Positions 47,087-54,268 of a DNA stretch of 64,000 nt are shown in pieces. Source of the stretch: Lysobacteraceae bacterium NML95-0200 (GTDB taxonomy: Bacteria; Pseudomonadota; Gammaproteobacteria; Xanthomonadales; Xanthomonadaceae). Made by a program: the position numbers and the translations under genes. Location: contig NWQQ01000020.1 in the NCBI GenBank assembly GCA_002798255.1, forward strand, positions 62,001 to 126,000, given 5' to 3'. A model generated the notes under the pieces. It searched no databases and had not been told where the DNA came from. It saw nothing but the letters and a program-made list of their open reading frames with translations. How positions within the stretch are numbered: position 1 is the first letter of the stretch; each line of letters opens with the position of its first letter.

Positions 47087-47437
47087 TCATGCGTAAAACC
47101 TCGTGAATTGCACATTGACTGGGCGTGGAATGCGTGTGTTGCTGTGGTCGAATCGCAGGCCGCCGTTTTTTTTGTTCAAGCCGCTGGCGTGGTCGGGTAG
47201 CCGTTCGATACGCCCGCCGGCGGCAACAAACTCATCCACGGTCGTGGCGTTTTTGATGGCCGGTGGTGCCTTGCGGGTGGCTTTGCGGATGGCCGCATCG
47301 CGGGTGGCGATGCCAGCCGGGCCGTAGTTACGGGCGCTGTTCTGAAAGCCGCTGTCCGTCCTAGCCTTCCGCTGCTTGTTTTGGGCAATCAGCTCGCGCG
47401 CCACGCGGCTGCCGGTGATGGGGGCATCCTTATTCAT
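47087..47437 (-). CDS. Phage hypothetical protein
   Basis: A 116-residue basic protein, MNKDAPITGSRVARELIAQN onward, with many Arg/Lys in the first 70 residues and a C-terminal NGGLRFDHSNTRIPRP. No family is recognised. Its ATG overlaps the exonuclease stop by one base (TAATG), which supports the start. Confidence 0.72.
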   Translation of the reverse strand: MNKDAPITGSRVARELIAQNKQRKARTDSGFQNSARNYGPAGIATRDAAIRKATRKAPPAIKNATTVDEFVAAGGRIERLPDHASGLNKKNGGLRFDHSNTRIPRPVNVQFTRFYA

Positions 47438-48273
47438 TACTGATGCTCCAGTGCACGCACAAGGTGGATGAGGGTGCACGCATCGCCGTCGGCCAGGTGC
47501 AGGTTTTCTTCGATGGTGCGCTCGATGGCTTCCTGTAGGCGGCGCGCGCGTTCTGCCTCCTTCTCCGCCCAGCGCTCGGCAAAGAGCAAGCAACTGGTGG
47601 TGGTGACGTAGCGGGTATCGCCGGTTTCCCAGTCGAAAAAGTTGAGCGCGGCCTGCCAAATCTCGGGCAGCGGGCTGCGTTCCCCCTTGAATCTGTCGGC
47701 GGCGGCCGGGCGGTTGTCGATGACATGGAAGTACACGGACTTGCAGGCGTGCATGTCGGCACGCGCATCGTGGGCGTTTTCAATCGGTTTGCCCATGTAG
47801 TGCTGATAGGCCTTGGCGAGGCTAGGGCCGTATGGCTTTTCCGGTTGCAGGCCGCGCGTGAGGTTTTGGGTGCAGAGGGCGCGGCCTTCTTGCCAGGCTT
47901 TCAGGGTGCGCGGGTCAAACTCTGCCGAGCACAGGGCGGAATGGATGATGGCGGCATCAAAGGTTTCGTTGTGGGCGATGCGCATGTCGGCGCGCGCCCA
48001 CAGGCTGAGGAATGCCTGGAGCGCTTGATGTGTGCTGATGCCAAACTGTTTGGCATGCTCGGTGGTGATGCCGTGAATGGCGGTGGCCTGGATGGGGATT
48101 TCCCAGTCGTCGGGGGCAATCAGCAGGTTGATTTCCTGGACGGTTTCGCGGGTATTGGCATCGACCAGGGCGGCGGCGAGCTGCACCAGCCGGGGCTGGC
48201 GCGCGTCGTTGGGGGGCAGGTCGTCGTGATACAGGCCGGTGGTTTCGGTGTCGTAGAACAGAAGCAGGCTCAT
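47437..48273 (-). CDS. DEDDh 3'-5' exonuclease (exonuclease X/DnaQ-like)
   Basis: A 278-residue protein with the DnaQ-like fold. D8 and E10 are in FYDTETTGL, the Exo II Asp is in HNETFDAAII, and the Exo III His-Asp pair is in NAHDARADMHACKSV. These are the DEDDh metal ligands. The C-terminal 80 residues are extra and helical (RWAEKEAERARRLQEAIERT). The likely role is degradation of DNA ends in phage recombination or host takeover. AGGAGA precedes ATG 48273, which overlaps the antirepressor stop by 4 bases. Confidence 0.87.
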   Translation of the reverse strand: MSLLLFYDTETTGLYHDDLPPNDARQPRLVQLAAALVDANTRETVQEINLLIAPDDWEIPIQATAIHGITTEHAKQFGISTHQALQAFLSLWARADMRIAHNETFDAAIIHSALCSAEFDPRTLKAWQEGRALCTQNLTRGLQPEKPYGPSLAKAYQHYMGKPIENAHDARADMHACKSVYFHVIDNRPAAADRFKGERSPLPEIWQAALNFFDWETGDTRYVTTTSCLLFAERWAEKEAERARRLQEAIERTIEENLHLADGDACTLIHLVRALEHQ

Positions 48274-49091
48274 GAGAAGTCTCCTTGGGCGGGCATCAGG
48301 GCGCGGACGGTGGGGGTGTTTTTGTTGCCTGCGGGGATTTCCACGAGGAAAGCCTTGGCTTCCGGGCGTTTGTGTAGGCAGGCGAGGATTTCCTGGCCGA
48401 TGAGCATCGACACGCTCCAGGCCTTGATGAGGTGGTGTTTGGCTTCGTCCAGGTTGAAGTCGTCTGCCACGGGGATCAGGACACGCGCTTCGGGCAGCGC
48501 CGGCAAGGCGGGGGCGGATTCCAGCGCGTGGCGGGCGATGAGGCTGACCGCTTCGCTGTACTGGCTGGCCGGGATTTCGCGGTAGGGCACGCCAAAGTGC
48601 GCCTTGAGCTTGCTCCAGCCGCGTTGCAGGAATGCGCCTTGCTGGGCGTGCGGGAGTTTTTGGGCGGCTTCGGTGAGCAGGCGGCGCAGTTCGTCGGCTT
48701 GTTCGGCGCTCAAGGTTTGGCCGGGCAGCACGGCGTAGGGGCGGGCGTCTTGCTTTTGCCAAGCTGCCCACAGAACATCATCGGCTTCATTTTGATACGC
48801 AATGATTTTTTCGCGCAGTTCGGGCTTGACTTTATTGGGGCTAATAGTTGCCAGCCAGCCGGGCAGTTTCCGAAGCGGCAAACAGACCATGCCTTGTGTG
48901 CCCCTTGAAGTAGGTATAACGATTTCCGTAATACCCCAGCGGGATGTGTTAGCTTTGAGTTTTGCGAACTGTGCTGCCCAATCCATCCCCATGCCAGAAA
49001 CTACTGGCTTCATAGGGACATAGGGCTGTTGGTTGTGTTCAACAACGAGAAGGGTTGCGCCGCGAAAGGCGACTTCGAGTGCCTGAGTCAT
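48270..49091 (-). CDS. Phage antirepressor, P22 AR-N type (full length)
   Basis: A 273-residue protein starting at ATG 49091 (AGGAG six bases upstream). The N-terminal 110 residues are a P22_AR_N domain: ATLLVVEHNQQPYVPMKPVV, then WAAQFAKLKANTSRWGI, VCLPLRKLPGWLATI and VKPELREKIIAYQNE. The C-terminal half carries AVLPGQTLSAEQADELRRLL and a helical domain. Antirepressors of this type bind and disable the prophage repressor. The next gene upstream is a paralogue. Confidence 0.86.
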   Translation of the reverse strand: MTQALEVAFRGATLLVVEHNQQPYVPMKPVVSGMGMDWAAQFAKLKANTSRWGITEIVIPTSRGTQGMVCLPLRKLPGWLATISPNKVKPELREKIIAYQNEADDVLWAAWQKQDARPYAVLPGQTLSAEQADELRRLLTEAAQKLPHAQQGAFLQRGWSKLKAHFGVPYREIPASQYSEAVSLIARHALESAPALPALPEARVLIPVADDFNLDEAKHHLIKAWSVSMLIGQEILACLHKRPEAKAFLVEIPAGNKNTPTVRALMPAQGDFS

Positions 49092-49092
49092 G

Positions 49093-49764
49093 TCATGCTC
49101 CTTGGTGAGTCTTAAAACTCCGGCCAGCCGTTTTGAAGCGGCATGGGCGGGCGAGATGTTCAAAACACGTACCAAGCCGTGCCGCCGTCCTCGCGGATAG
49201 GCGCATCTCGCCCAAAAAATCGGGCATGACAAAGCCGCGCTTTCGTGGCGGCTCTGACGCTTGGCATAGGTGTTTTGAAGCACCTGATACAACCCTAGCA
49301 TGGTCATGGTGGGAAATGCAAGCGTGGGAGGTATTGTGATTTTCCCAACACCTGAGTTCGTCGGCCTGTTCGGCGGAAAGGGTCTGGCCGGGCAGCACGG
49401 CGTAGGGGCGGGATTCGTCAGCCGCGCCGAAGTGCCGGGCGAGGACGTCGAAGCATTCGCGTTGGTACTGGATGAGCTTTTCGCGCAGTTCCGGCTTGGC
49501 GCGGCTGGCGTGGATGCCGAACAGCCAGCCGTTGAGTTTGTCCAGCGGGAGGCAGACGGTTTGCTGTGCGCCGCCTTTGGAAGGTATGTCCATTATGGAC
49601 ATACCTTCGGAAAGCACCGGGTGTCGCTTGATGCGCTTGAATTGAGCTTCCCATTGCAGGCCGATGGCTTCGGCGATGGGCTTGAGGGCGACAAAGGGCT
49701 TGCCTTCGATGGTGGTGGCAAGCAGGGTTTGGCCGTGGAAGGCCACAGGGACGAGCTTATTCAT
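49093..49764 (-). CDS. Phage antirepressor paralogue with shortened/altered C-terminus
   Basis: A 223-residue frame starting at ATG 49764 with AAGGA in its ribosome site. Residues 1-115 form a P22_AR_N domain (VPVAFHGQTLLATTIEGKPF, then PIAEAIGLQWEAQFKRIKRH, VCLPLDKLNGWLFGI). After AVLPGQTLSAEQADELR the sequence leaves the homology with its neighbour. The remaining 80 residues (CWENHNTSHACISHHDHARV onward) read through the leader of the next gene and look non-coding-like. It may be a 3'-deleted copy. Its ribosome site is the target of the C4-type antisense element. Confidence 0.8.
   Translation of the reverse strand: MNKLVPVAFHGQTLLATTIEGKPFVALKPIAEAIGLQWEAQFKRIKRHPVLSEGMSIMDIPSKGGAQQTVCLPLDKLNGWLFGIHASRAKPELREKLIQYQRECFDVLARHFGAADESRPYAVLPGQTLSAEQADELRCWENHNTSHACISHHDHARVVSGASKHLCQASEPPRKRGFVMPDFLGEMRLSARTAARLGTCFEHLARPCRFKTAGRSFKTHQGA
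49233..49321 (-). promoter_or_regulatory. Probable promoter and hairpin leader of the second antirepressor
   Basis: On the minus strand, -35 TTGCAT (49321-49316), an 18-base spacer and -10 TAGGGT (49297-49292) precede a hairpin AGCCGC/GCGGCT (49253-49233) with loop CACGAAAGC and a short T-run. The hairpin lies about 140 bases before the antirepressor start, leaving a long untranslated leader. Confidence 0.5.
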
Positions 49765-49773
49765 GGTTGGATT

Positions 49774-49811
49774 CCTTGTACGAGTGAGGAATCCGCCACG
49801 CCGCTGTCAAA
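49774..49811 (-). promoter_or_regulatory. C4 target site over the antirepressor ribosome site
   Basis: Reading leftward: box TTTGACAG (49811-49804) then box GTACAAGG (49781-49774), whose AAGGA tail is the Shine-Dalgarno of the antirepressor starting at 49764. Both boxes are complementary to the antisense boxes at 49834-49840 and 49846-49853. Confidence 0.7.
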
Positions 49812-49833
49812 CGAGGTGGCGGACGACGCGGGG

Positions 49834-50001
49834 TTGACAGACCGGGTACAAGGAACCGGCAGGGCGTGCGCCCTCCCCGCGCCGCCCGCCATTGAACGGG
49901 TTGCGCTGCGCAACAGGCCGCCACCGATGGGCGGGCAAAGAAAAAGCGCCGGGCATCGGAAGGATGGGCGCTGCTGCGCCTTGTACATCGGGCTGTCAAA
50001 C
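49834..50001 (-). ncRNA. C4-type antisense RNA controlling the antirepressor
   Basis: Reading leftward, the element holds sense boxes TTTGACAG (50000-49993) and GTACAAGG (49986-49979). About 125 bases of GC-rich, hairpin-forming RNA follow, then antisense boxes CCTTGTAC (49853-49846) and CTGTCAA (49840-49834). The outer boxes pair with each other to close a long stem, or can pair with the identical second set over the antirepressor start. That is the logic of the C4 RNA of phages P1 and P7, which represses ant translation in trans. No protein gene fits here. Confidence 0.72.
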
Positions 50002-50031
50002 CCGGCACGCGAATTGGCGCGTGCGGGGGTG

Positions 50032-50060
50032 ATGATGCACAGGTCGTGGGCGGGTGTCAA
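50032..50060 (-). promoter_or_regulatory. Promoter of the C4/antirepressor transcript
   Basis: A perfect -35 TTGACA (50060-50055), a 17-base spacer and -10 CATCAT (50037-50032), reading left. Transcription would start near 50025, some 25 bases before the first C4 box. Confidence 0.68.
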
Positions 50061-50063
50061 GTG

Positions 50064-50092
50064 TTGATGGCGTGTAATCGTTCGATTACTAT
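50064..50092 (+). promoter_or_regulatory. Promoter with palindromic operator for the DUF4258 operon
   Basis: -35 TTGATG (50064-50069), 17-base spacer, -10 TACTAT (50087-50092). The palindrome GTAATCG-TT-CGATTAC at 50074-50089 fills the spacer and half the -10. The ATG at 50100 would be at or very near the transcription start, so the message is probably leaderless. Autoregulation by the antitoxin-like protein is the obvious guess. Confidence 0.62.
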
Positions 50093-50099
50093 CGCGCCC

Positions 50100-50354
50100 A
50101 TGTTCAGTGAACGCTTCCAGCTTCCCATCCGCTTGAGCCGCCATGCCCAGATCCGCATGGTAGAGCGCGGTGTCGATGCGGCCATGGTGCTTGACTTGGT
50201 GGAAACCGGCACGCTCAAGTTCAAGGACGAGCGCCGCTTTTGGGCGTTCAAGCACTACGCAGGCCGTGAGGACAACCTGATTTGCGTGGCGGCTGTGCTG
50301 GAAGATGTGTTGTTCGTCAAGACGCTGATGCACCATTTCACCCCGGAGGATTGA
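50100..50354 (+). CDS. DUF4258 protein (toxin-like)
   Basis: An 84-residue protein: LSRHAQIRMVERGVDAAMVL, then DERRFWAFKHYAGRED and VLEDVLFVKTLMHHF. The HAxxRMxxRG start and the pair of beta strands are the DUF4258 fold, related to the RelE/MqsR barrel of mRNA-cleaving toxins. No ribosome site precedes ATG 50100. It heads a three-gene operon with DUF2283 and an HTH antidote-type gene. Confidence 0.82.
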   Translation: MFSERFQLPIRLSRHAQIRMVERGVDAAMVLDLVETGTLKFKDERRFWAFKHYAGREDNLICVAAVLEDVLFVKTLMHHFTPED

Positions 50355-50357
50355 ACG

Positions 50358-50543
50358 ATGCGAACCTCTTACGATGCCGAAGATGACATCCTTGTGTTGC
50401 GGATGAGCGACAAGCCCATCGTGCGGGAAACCTCGCAGGACTGGAACACCTGTATCAGCTATGCCGCTGATGGCACGGTGGTGGAAGTGGTGGTGCTGGA
50501 AGCCAGCCAGCAGGGCGCGTGGCCGTTGCAACAGGCGGCTTGA
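50358..50543 (+). CDS. DUF2283 protein
   Basis: A 61-residue protein, MRTSYDAEDDILVLRMSDKP followed by a strand-rich ISYAADGTVVEVVVLEAS. This is the compact DUF2283 fold commonly coded beside DUF4258 proteins. It may be the cognate antitoxin or a third component; this is inference from pairing. It lies three bases after the DUF4258 gene. Confidence 0.82.
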   Translation: MRTSYDAEDDILVLRMSDKPIVRETSQDWNTCISYAADGTVVEVVVLEASQQGAWPLQQAA

Positions 50544-50546
50544 GCG

Positions 50547-50813
50547 ATGACCGTGAAATCCATGACCGATAGCCCGGAAGATATTGCCGGGCATTTGTCG
50601 CGCGTGATGCAAAACCATGATCCGGCGCTGCTGGCAGCCGCCTTGGGCAGCCTTGCCAAAGCGCATGGCATGACCCGTGTGGCCGAAGAGTCCGGCCTGA
50701 CCCGCGAGGCGCTCTACAAGGCGCTGCGACCCGGCGCGCAGCCGCGCTTTGAAACAGTGCAGCGGGTGATGCAGGCCTTGGGCGTGGAGCTGCGGGTAGT
50801 GCCTGCCTCTTGA
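50547..50813 (+). CDS. Addiction-module antidote-like HTH protein
   Basis: An 88-residue protein with ALGSLAKAHGMTRVAEESGL, then TREALYKALRPGAQPRFETV and QRVMQALGVELRV. This is the signature of the HI1420-type putative addiction-module antidotes. The HTH is at about 42-70. It is the best candidate to bind the palindrome in the operon promoter. It follows DUF2283 by three bases. Its usual partner, a HigB/RelE-like HI1419 toxin, is not present. Confidence 0.85.
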   Translation: MTVKSMTDSPEDIAGHLSRVMQNHDPALLAAALGSLAKAHGMTRVAEESGLTREALYKALRPGAQPRFETVQRVMQALGVELRVVPAS

Positions 50814-50860
50814 GCGGGCAAGGCCAATCTCGGCGAGGTGAAGCGTTATGAGCGGTTCCA

Positions 50861-51766
50861 TCACTGCCCCGACTTTGAGGGGATTAAGACAAATGCATCC
50901 GTCAGCGCGGCGTAGAGTTCGCGCAGTTCGCCGGACATGAGGGTGAAGCGTGCGCGCAGCTCGTCTGCGAGGCTGTCGGTATCGGTGGGCAGGGAATCCG
51001 TAGCGGCATCAAGCAGCTTGAATTTGCGCAGCGCTAGTTGGTTGTCGAGCACGAAGCTGCATCGGTCGCGGAAGGTGAGTGCCAGACGATCAACGACTTT
51101 CCCCGCCTCTAGGTGGGTCTGGGCCTCGTCGCACTGGGGCAGGTGGTGGCGCATTTTGACGGTGGCGCCGTTATCTCCGGGGTCCACCAGGTCGATGCTG
51201 TCGGATAGCTGGAAGCCTTGCGGCAGGGCTTCCCCTGATGCCCACATGGTCATGCGGGCGCGGGGGTGGAGCGAGGCGCCTGCGGTGACGGGGATTGCCG
51301 GGCATGTGTCCAGGGTGCTGCGCAGGTAGCTGACCAGGTGCTCGGCCACGGTTCTGGATGCGGTGTCCACGGCCACAAAGCCTGCCCGGGTGTCGATGAT
51401 GGCATCGACTTGGGTGCTGATGATGAAGGCCTTGGGCAGCAATTCAGCGATGGCGGTTTCCTTGATGTTGCGCAGGGTGCCGCGTCCGGGTCTTGCGCCG
51501 GTTTCCTGTTCGATACGCTTGACTTCTGCTGCGATCTTGTCGGCAATGACGGATGCGGGCAGCAGGCGCGACTGGGTGCCGAGGGTAATGCCGGATACGT
51601 CCTGCTGCATGTAGGCCAGGCGGTCATCACCGGGAATGGGGGGGACAAAGCCGCACGAGGACATTTGGGACAAGGCTACCGGCTTGAGTGCGCCTTCTTG
51701 CAGGCGCGACTCAAGGTTGTCCGTGTGCAGCGGACCAAGCCGAAAAAAGGTGACGTTACGGAACAT
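50861..51766 (-). CDS. rdgC: Recombination-associated protein RdgC
   Basis: A 301-residue RdgC homologue: MFRNVTFFRL start, GFVPPI and later AFIISTQVDAIIDTRAGFVA, a family landmark. RdgC forms a ring on duplex DNA and restrains RecA. It is coded here in the phage recombination operon and overlaps recT by 11 bases. The start ATG 51766 fits the family; ATG 51769 and 51787 lie just upstream. Confidence 0.9.
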   Translation of the reverse strand: MFRNVTFFRLGPLHTDNLESRLQEGALKPVALSQMSSCGFVPPIPGDDRLAYMQQDVSGITLGTQSRLLPASVIADKIAAEVKRIEQETGARPGRGTLRNIKETAIAELLPKAFIISTQVDAIIDTRAGFVAVDTASRTVAEHLVSYLRSTLDTCPAIPVTAGASLHPRARMTMWASGEALPQGFQLSDSIDLVDPGDNGATVKMRHHLPQCDEAQTHLEAGKVVDRLALTFRDRCSFVLDNQLALRKFKLLDAATDSLPTDTDSLADELRARFTLMSGELRELYAALTDAFVLIPSKSGQ

Positions 51767-52646
51767 CATTACCGGCATCCTCGGCAATCAGGCTGGGCTG
51801 GGGGTCGCTGGTTTCTTCGGTGGCTTCCACATCGGCATTGACCTCGCCTTCGATGCGGTGGAACGCGCCGTCGATAACGAGCGGGTTGTCCTGCTGGACG
51901 CCAGCCTCGGCTTGCTCGTCCAGGCCGACCGCGCGCTGGATTTCGATACTGACCGGCAGGTACTTGAACAGTCGGCGCACAACGGTCTTCTTGGCCATTT
52001 CCTCGAAGTGCGTCACCCAAGGTCCGTTCTGCGCCGCTTTGCTTTGTGCGCGCACCTTCTCGATTTCGGCGCGTGACATGACCTCGAATTGCAGGCCGCC
52101 GTCTTTCAGTTTGGCGACGGCATAGACAAAGGTCAGCGCGCCACGGTCTTCGGCATCCCATGCCGGGCGATGGACGAGGCGCGAGTCCAGGCCGAGCTCC
52201 ACGTCGAACTTGTCGGCGGCGTACACGGCGCGGGCTTCAAGGGATTGGATTTGTCCGCTGCGGCGGGCGAGGTCAATCATGCCCCGGTAGCCGATGATGA
52301 GCTGGACGTCGGTGCCGACCGTCTTCCACTGGCCGCCGACCTTCTGGCGTTTGTCGAAGGGAAGCAGATAGGCGTGACCGAGCGCGCCGCCGGGTTCAAG
52401 ACCCAGCGCGGCACACTGCATGATGGCGCCAAGGAAGCTGGTCTGGTCGCATTGCGCGAGCTTCGGCACCTTGCGCACTTCGGTGAGTGCGATGCGGGCC
52501 AACCGGTCGGCGGTCATGTGTTTGGGCAGGGCAAGGGCCAGTTGCTGCTTGATGGCCGGTGAGGTGAGCAGTCCGGCGATGGTGGTGGGTTTGTCGGCAG
52601 CGGGGGCTTTGCCGGTGGCGGCAGCTTTTAATGCGGAGGTGGACAT
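51756..52646 (-). CDS. recT: RecT-family single-strand annealing protein
   Basis: A 296-residue annealing protein. It starts at ATG 52646 behind AGGAGAA, has IAGLLTSPAIKQQLALALP, the family core ALGLEPGGALGHAYLLPF and VQLIIGYRGMIDLARRSGQI, and an acidic C-terminal tail. With the neighbouring exonuclease it forms a RecE/RecT-like pair that recombines the phage genome. Confidence 0.95.
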   Translation of the reverse strand: MSTSALKAAATGKAPAADKPTTIAGLLTSPAIKQQLALALPKHMTADRLARIALTEVRKVPKLAQCDQTSFLGAIMQCAALGLEPGGALGHAYLLPFDKRQKVGGQWKTVGTDVQLIIGYRGMIDLARRSGQIQSLEARAVYAADKFDVELGLDSRLVHRPAWDAEDRGALTFVYAVAKLKDGGLQFEVMSRAEIEKVRAQSKAAQNGPWVTHFEEMAKKTVVRRLFKYLPVSIEIQRAVGLDEQAEAGVQQDNPLVIDGAFHRIEGEVNADVEATEETSDPQPSLIAEDAGNDVP

Positions 52647-52663
52647 AGGGGCTTCTCCTGTGG

Positions 52664-53578
52664 TCACTTGAGGCGGAACACGCGCGACTGGCTGGCCTGC
52701 TTGAATTGCTCGAACAGGTCAGGGTGCGCTTCTTTGAAGGCGGTCTGGTTGAATCGGTTGGCGGTCTGCGACTTCCACGTTGCCAGCGGCTGGCCGTCCA
52801 TCTTCAGTACGGCGGCATCGCGCATGTAGAGCTGCACTTGTTCGCGCAGGTCGGCGAACTCGTCGTTCAGCGGCTTGGTGATGGCGTTGATTTCGCGCAT
52901 CCTGCCAATGGCCTGCAAAGTCTTGGTGTCGGCTTCCAGTGAGGTTCCGGCGTCCCGGTCGAACATGGCGAGGATGTCGCTGACGCGGGTGGCCTCTGGT
53001 GGGTCTTTGCGCTGGACGCGCTGCCAGAACTCCAATTCCTTGGCGCGGATGGCGTCGATAGTTTCCTCGTCCCTTTCCACACGGTAGATGCGGAAGTCGT
53101 CACCACCGATTAGCACGCCGAATACGCATACTTTGCGATTTGTGACCATCAGGCCGTGCATGGCCTGCGCGGTGTAATGCACCGGCACGGAGTCGGTCTG
53201 TTCTTCGCCCCATTCCCACGCTTTGAAGGGGGATACGGTCTTGATTTCGATGTTCTCGCCGGTCTTGGCTTCGGCGTCGATTTCTGCCGCGAGGAACGGG
53301 TGCTCTGCGTCCAGGTAGCGGTTACCGCGCGCGACGATTTCCAGCCCGGATTCCTCGGCCAGCATGTCGATGACGTAGGGTTCCATGCGCTTGCCTCTGG
53401 CAAACACGCGCGCCTTGTTGCGGTCGGGCTCGCTGTTGCGCGGCTGCACCTTGTCCATGTACACGTCCAATGGCGTCTTCCACGGGCTGATGCCGAGGAT
53501 TCCGGCTACGTCTGAACCGCCGATTAGCTTCTGCCGGTCGTGCTGGTCGTGAGGGATGGTCTGAAGCTGCGCGCTCAT
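52664..53578 (-). CDS. YqaJ-type viral recombinase exonuclease
   Basis: A 304-residue lambda-exonuclease-fold enzyme. IGGSDVAGILGISPW opens the domain; E66, D101, E111 and K113 (EIDA ... IEIKTV) are the metal-binding D-E-x-K set. It resects double-strand ends 5' to 3' and loads RecT on the product. The C-terminal 100 residues are helical. It overlaps the 74-residue gene upstream by 4 bases. Confidence 0.92.
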   Translation of the reverse strand: MSAQLQTIPHDQHDRQKLIGGSDVAGILGISPWKTPLDVYMDKVQPRNSEPDRNKARVFARGKRMEPYVIDMLAEESGLEIVARGNRYLDAEHPFLAAEIDAEAKTGENIEIKTVSPFKAWEWGEEQTDSVPVHYTAQAMHGLMVTNRKVCVFGVLIGGDDFRIYRVERDEETIDAIRAKELEFWQRVQRKDPPEATRVSDILAMFDRDAGTSLEADTKTLQAIGRMREINAITKPLNDEFADLREQVQLYMRDAAVLKMDGQPLATWKSQTANRFNQTAFKEAHPDLFEQFKQASQSRVFRLK

Positions 53579-53799
53579 TCGCCAGCCTCCTGCTGTTCTT
53601 GGGGCTCGCCTGCGGTTTCCACTTGGATGCCTGCGCCAAGCAAGGTGACGAGGGCATCCTGGCTCGCAACAACAACATCGAAGGTATCGTTGGCTACGTG
53701 ACGGAGTGCCTGCGCTGTGTTGCTGGCGCGAATCAGGCGCTGGCTGGTGGGGCTGCTGGCGGAGTTGGTAACGACGTAGATGCGCTTTGGAGTGCTCAT
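53575..53799 (-). CDS. Small phage protein in the recombination operon
   Basis: A 74-residue protein beginning MSTPKRIYVVTNSASSPTSQ, with RLIRASNTAQALRHVANDTF and a Glu/Gln-rich end. The same design (IYxVT...RLIxAxxxAQALRHVA) occurs in prophages beside recombination genes, with no known role. ATGA couples it to the exonuclease. Confidence 0.78.
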   Translation of the reverse strand: MSTPKRIYVVTNSASSPTSQRLIRASNTAQALRHVANDTFDVVVASQDALVTLLGAGIQVETAGEPQEQQEAGE

Positions 53800-53884
53800 G
53801 GGGTTCCTTGGTGTGCTGTGTAGATGGCCCTGTCGCGGACGGTGGGCCAGGCCGTACTCGAACTGCCGCGACTCAGCTGGGGTA

Positions 53885-53992
53885 TCAGGGCAGACCGCCG
53901 CTTTCTGCGGCGAGTGCGAGCAGGAGTAGTCCTGCAACTGTCCAAAGCAGTGCAAAAGCCAGTGAAAGGAGGGTGCGATGTGTCTTTTTCAT
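53885..53992 (-). CDS. Possible 35-residue single-span membrane peptide
   Basis: From ATG 53992 the frame reads MKKTHRTLLSLAFALLWTVA, then GLLLLALAAESGGLP before a stop: a basic start and one transmembrane helix. It is on the operon strand in an otherwise empty gap. No ribosome site is clear, so it may be fortuitous. Confidence 0.35.
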   Translation of the reverse strand: MKKTHRTLLSLAFALLWTVAGLLLLALAAESGGLP

Positions 53993-54076
53993 GGGTAAGG
54001 CTTGATAAGGTGCGGCTGACCGGGCGGTGGGACAGCAGAACGTGGATGGGAAATGCCCGGCCAGCCGCGGAAGGGG

Positions 54077-54268
54077 TTAGGCGGCCTTGAGATGCCGCCA
54101 GGCAATGGAAACGGCGCGCGCCGGGGAGTGCCCGGAAGCCATGGCGTGCATGGCTTGTCGGATGGCTTCTTGGCAGTCGCTGGGCTGGGTATGCATTGCC
54201 TTGGCGCGTGCTTTGACGGCGGCCATGACGCTGCGTGCCTGGGCTGAAGGAAACGGGATGACGTTCAT
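54077..54268 (-). CDS. Phage hypothetical protein
   Basis: A 63-residue mostly helical protein, MNVIPFPSAQARSVMAAVKA to HSPARAVSIAWRHLKAA. Not recognised. Its ATG overlaps the stop of the upstream 133-residue gene by 4 bases, which supports it. Confidence 0.65.
   Translation of the reverse strand: MNVIPFPSAQARSVMAAVKARAKAMHTQPSDCQEAIRQAMHAMASGHSPARAVSIAWRHLKAA

Noticed and set aside
49300-50067. Rightward 255-codon frame
   Set aside because: Antisense to an antirepressor gene and to the C4 element; its translation has no protein-like pattern.
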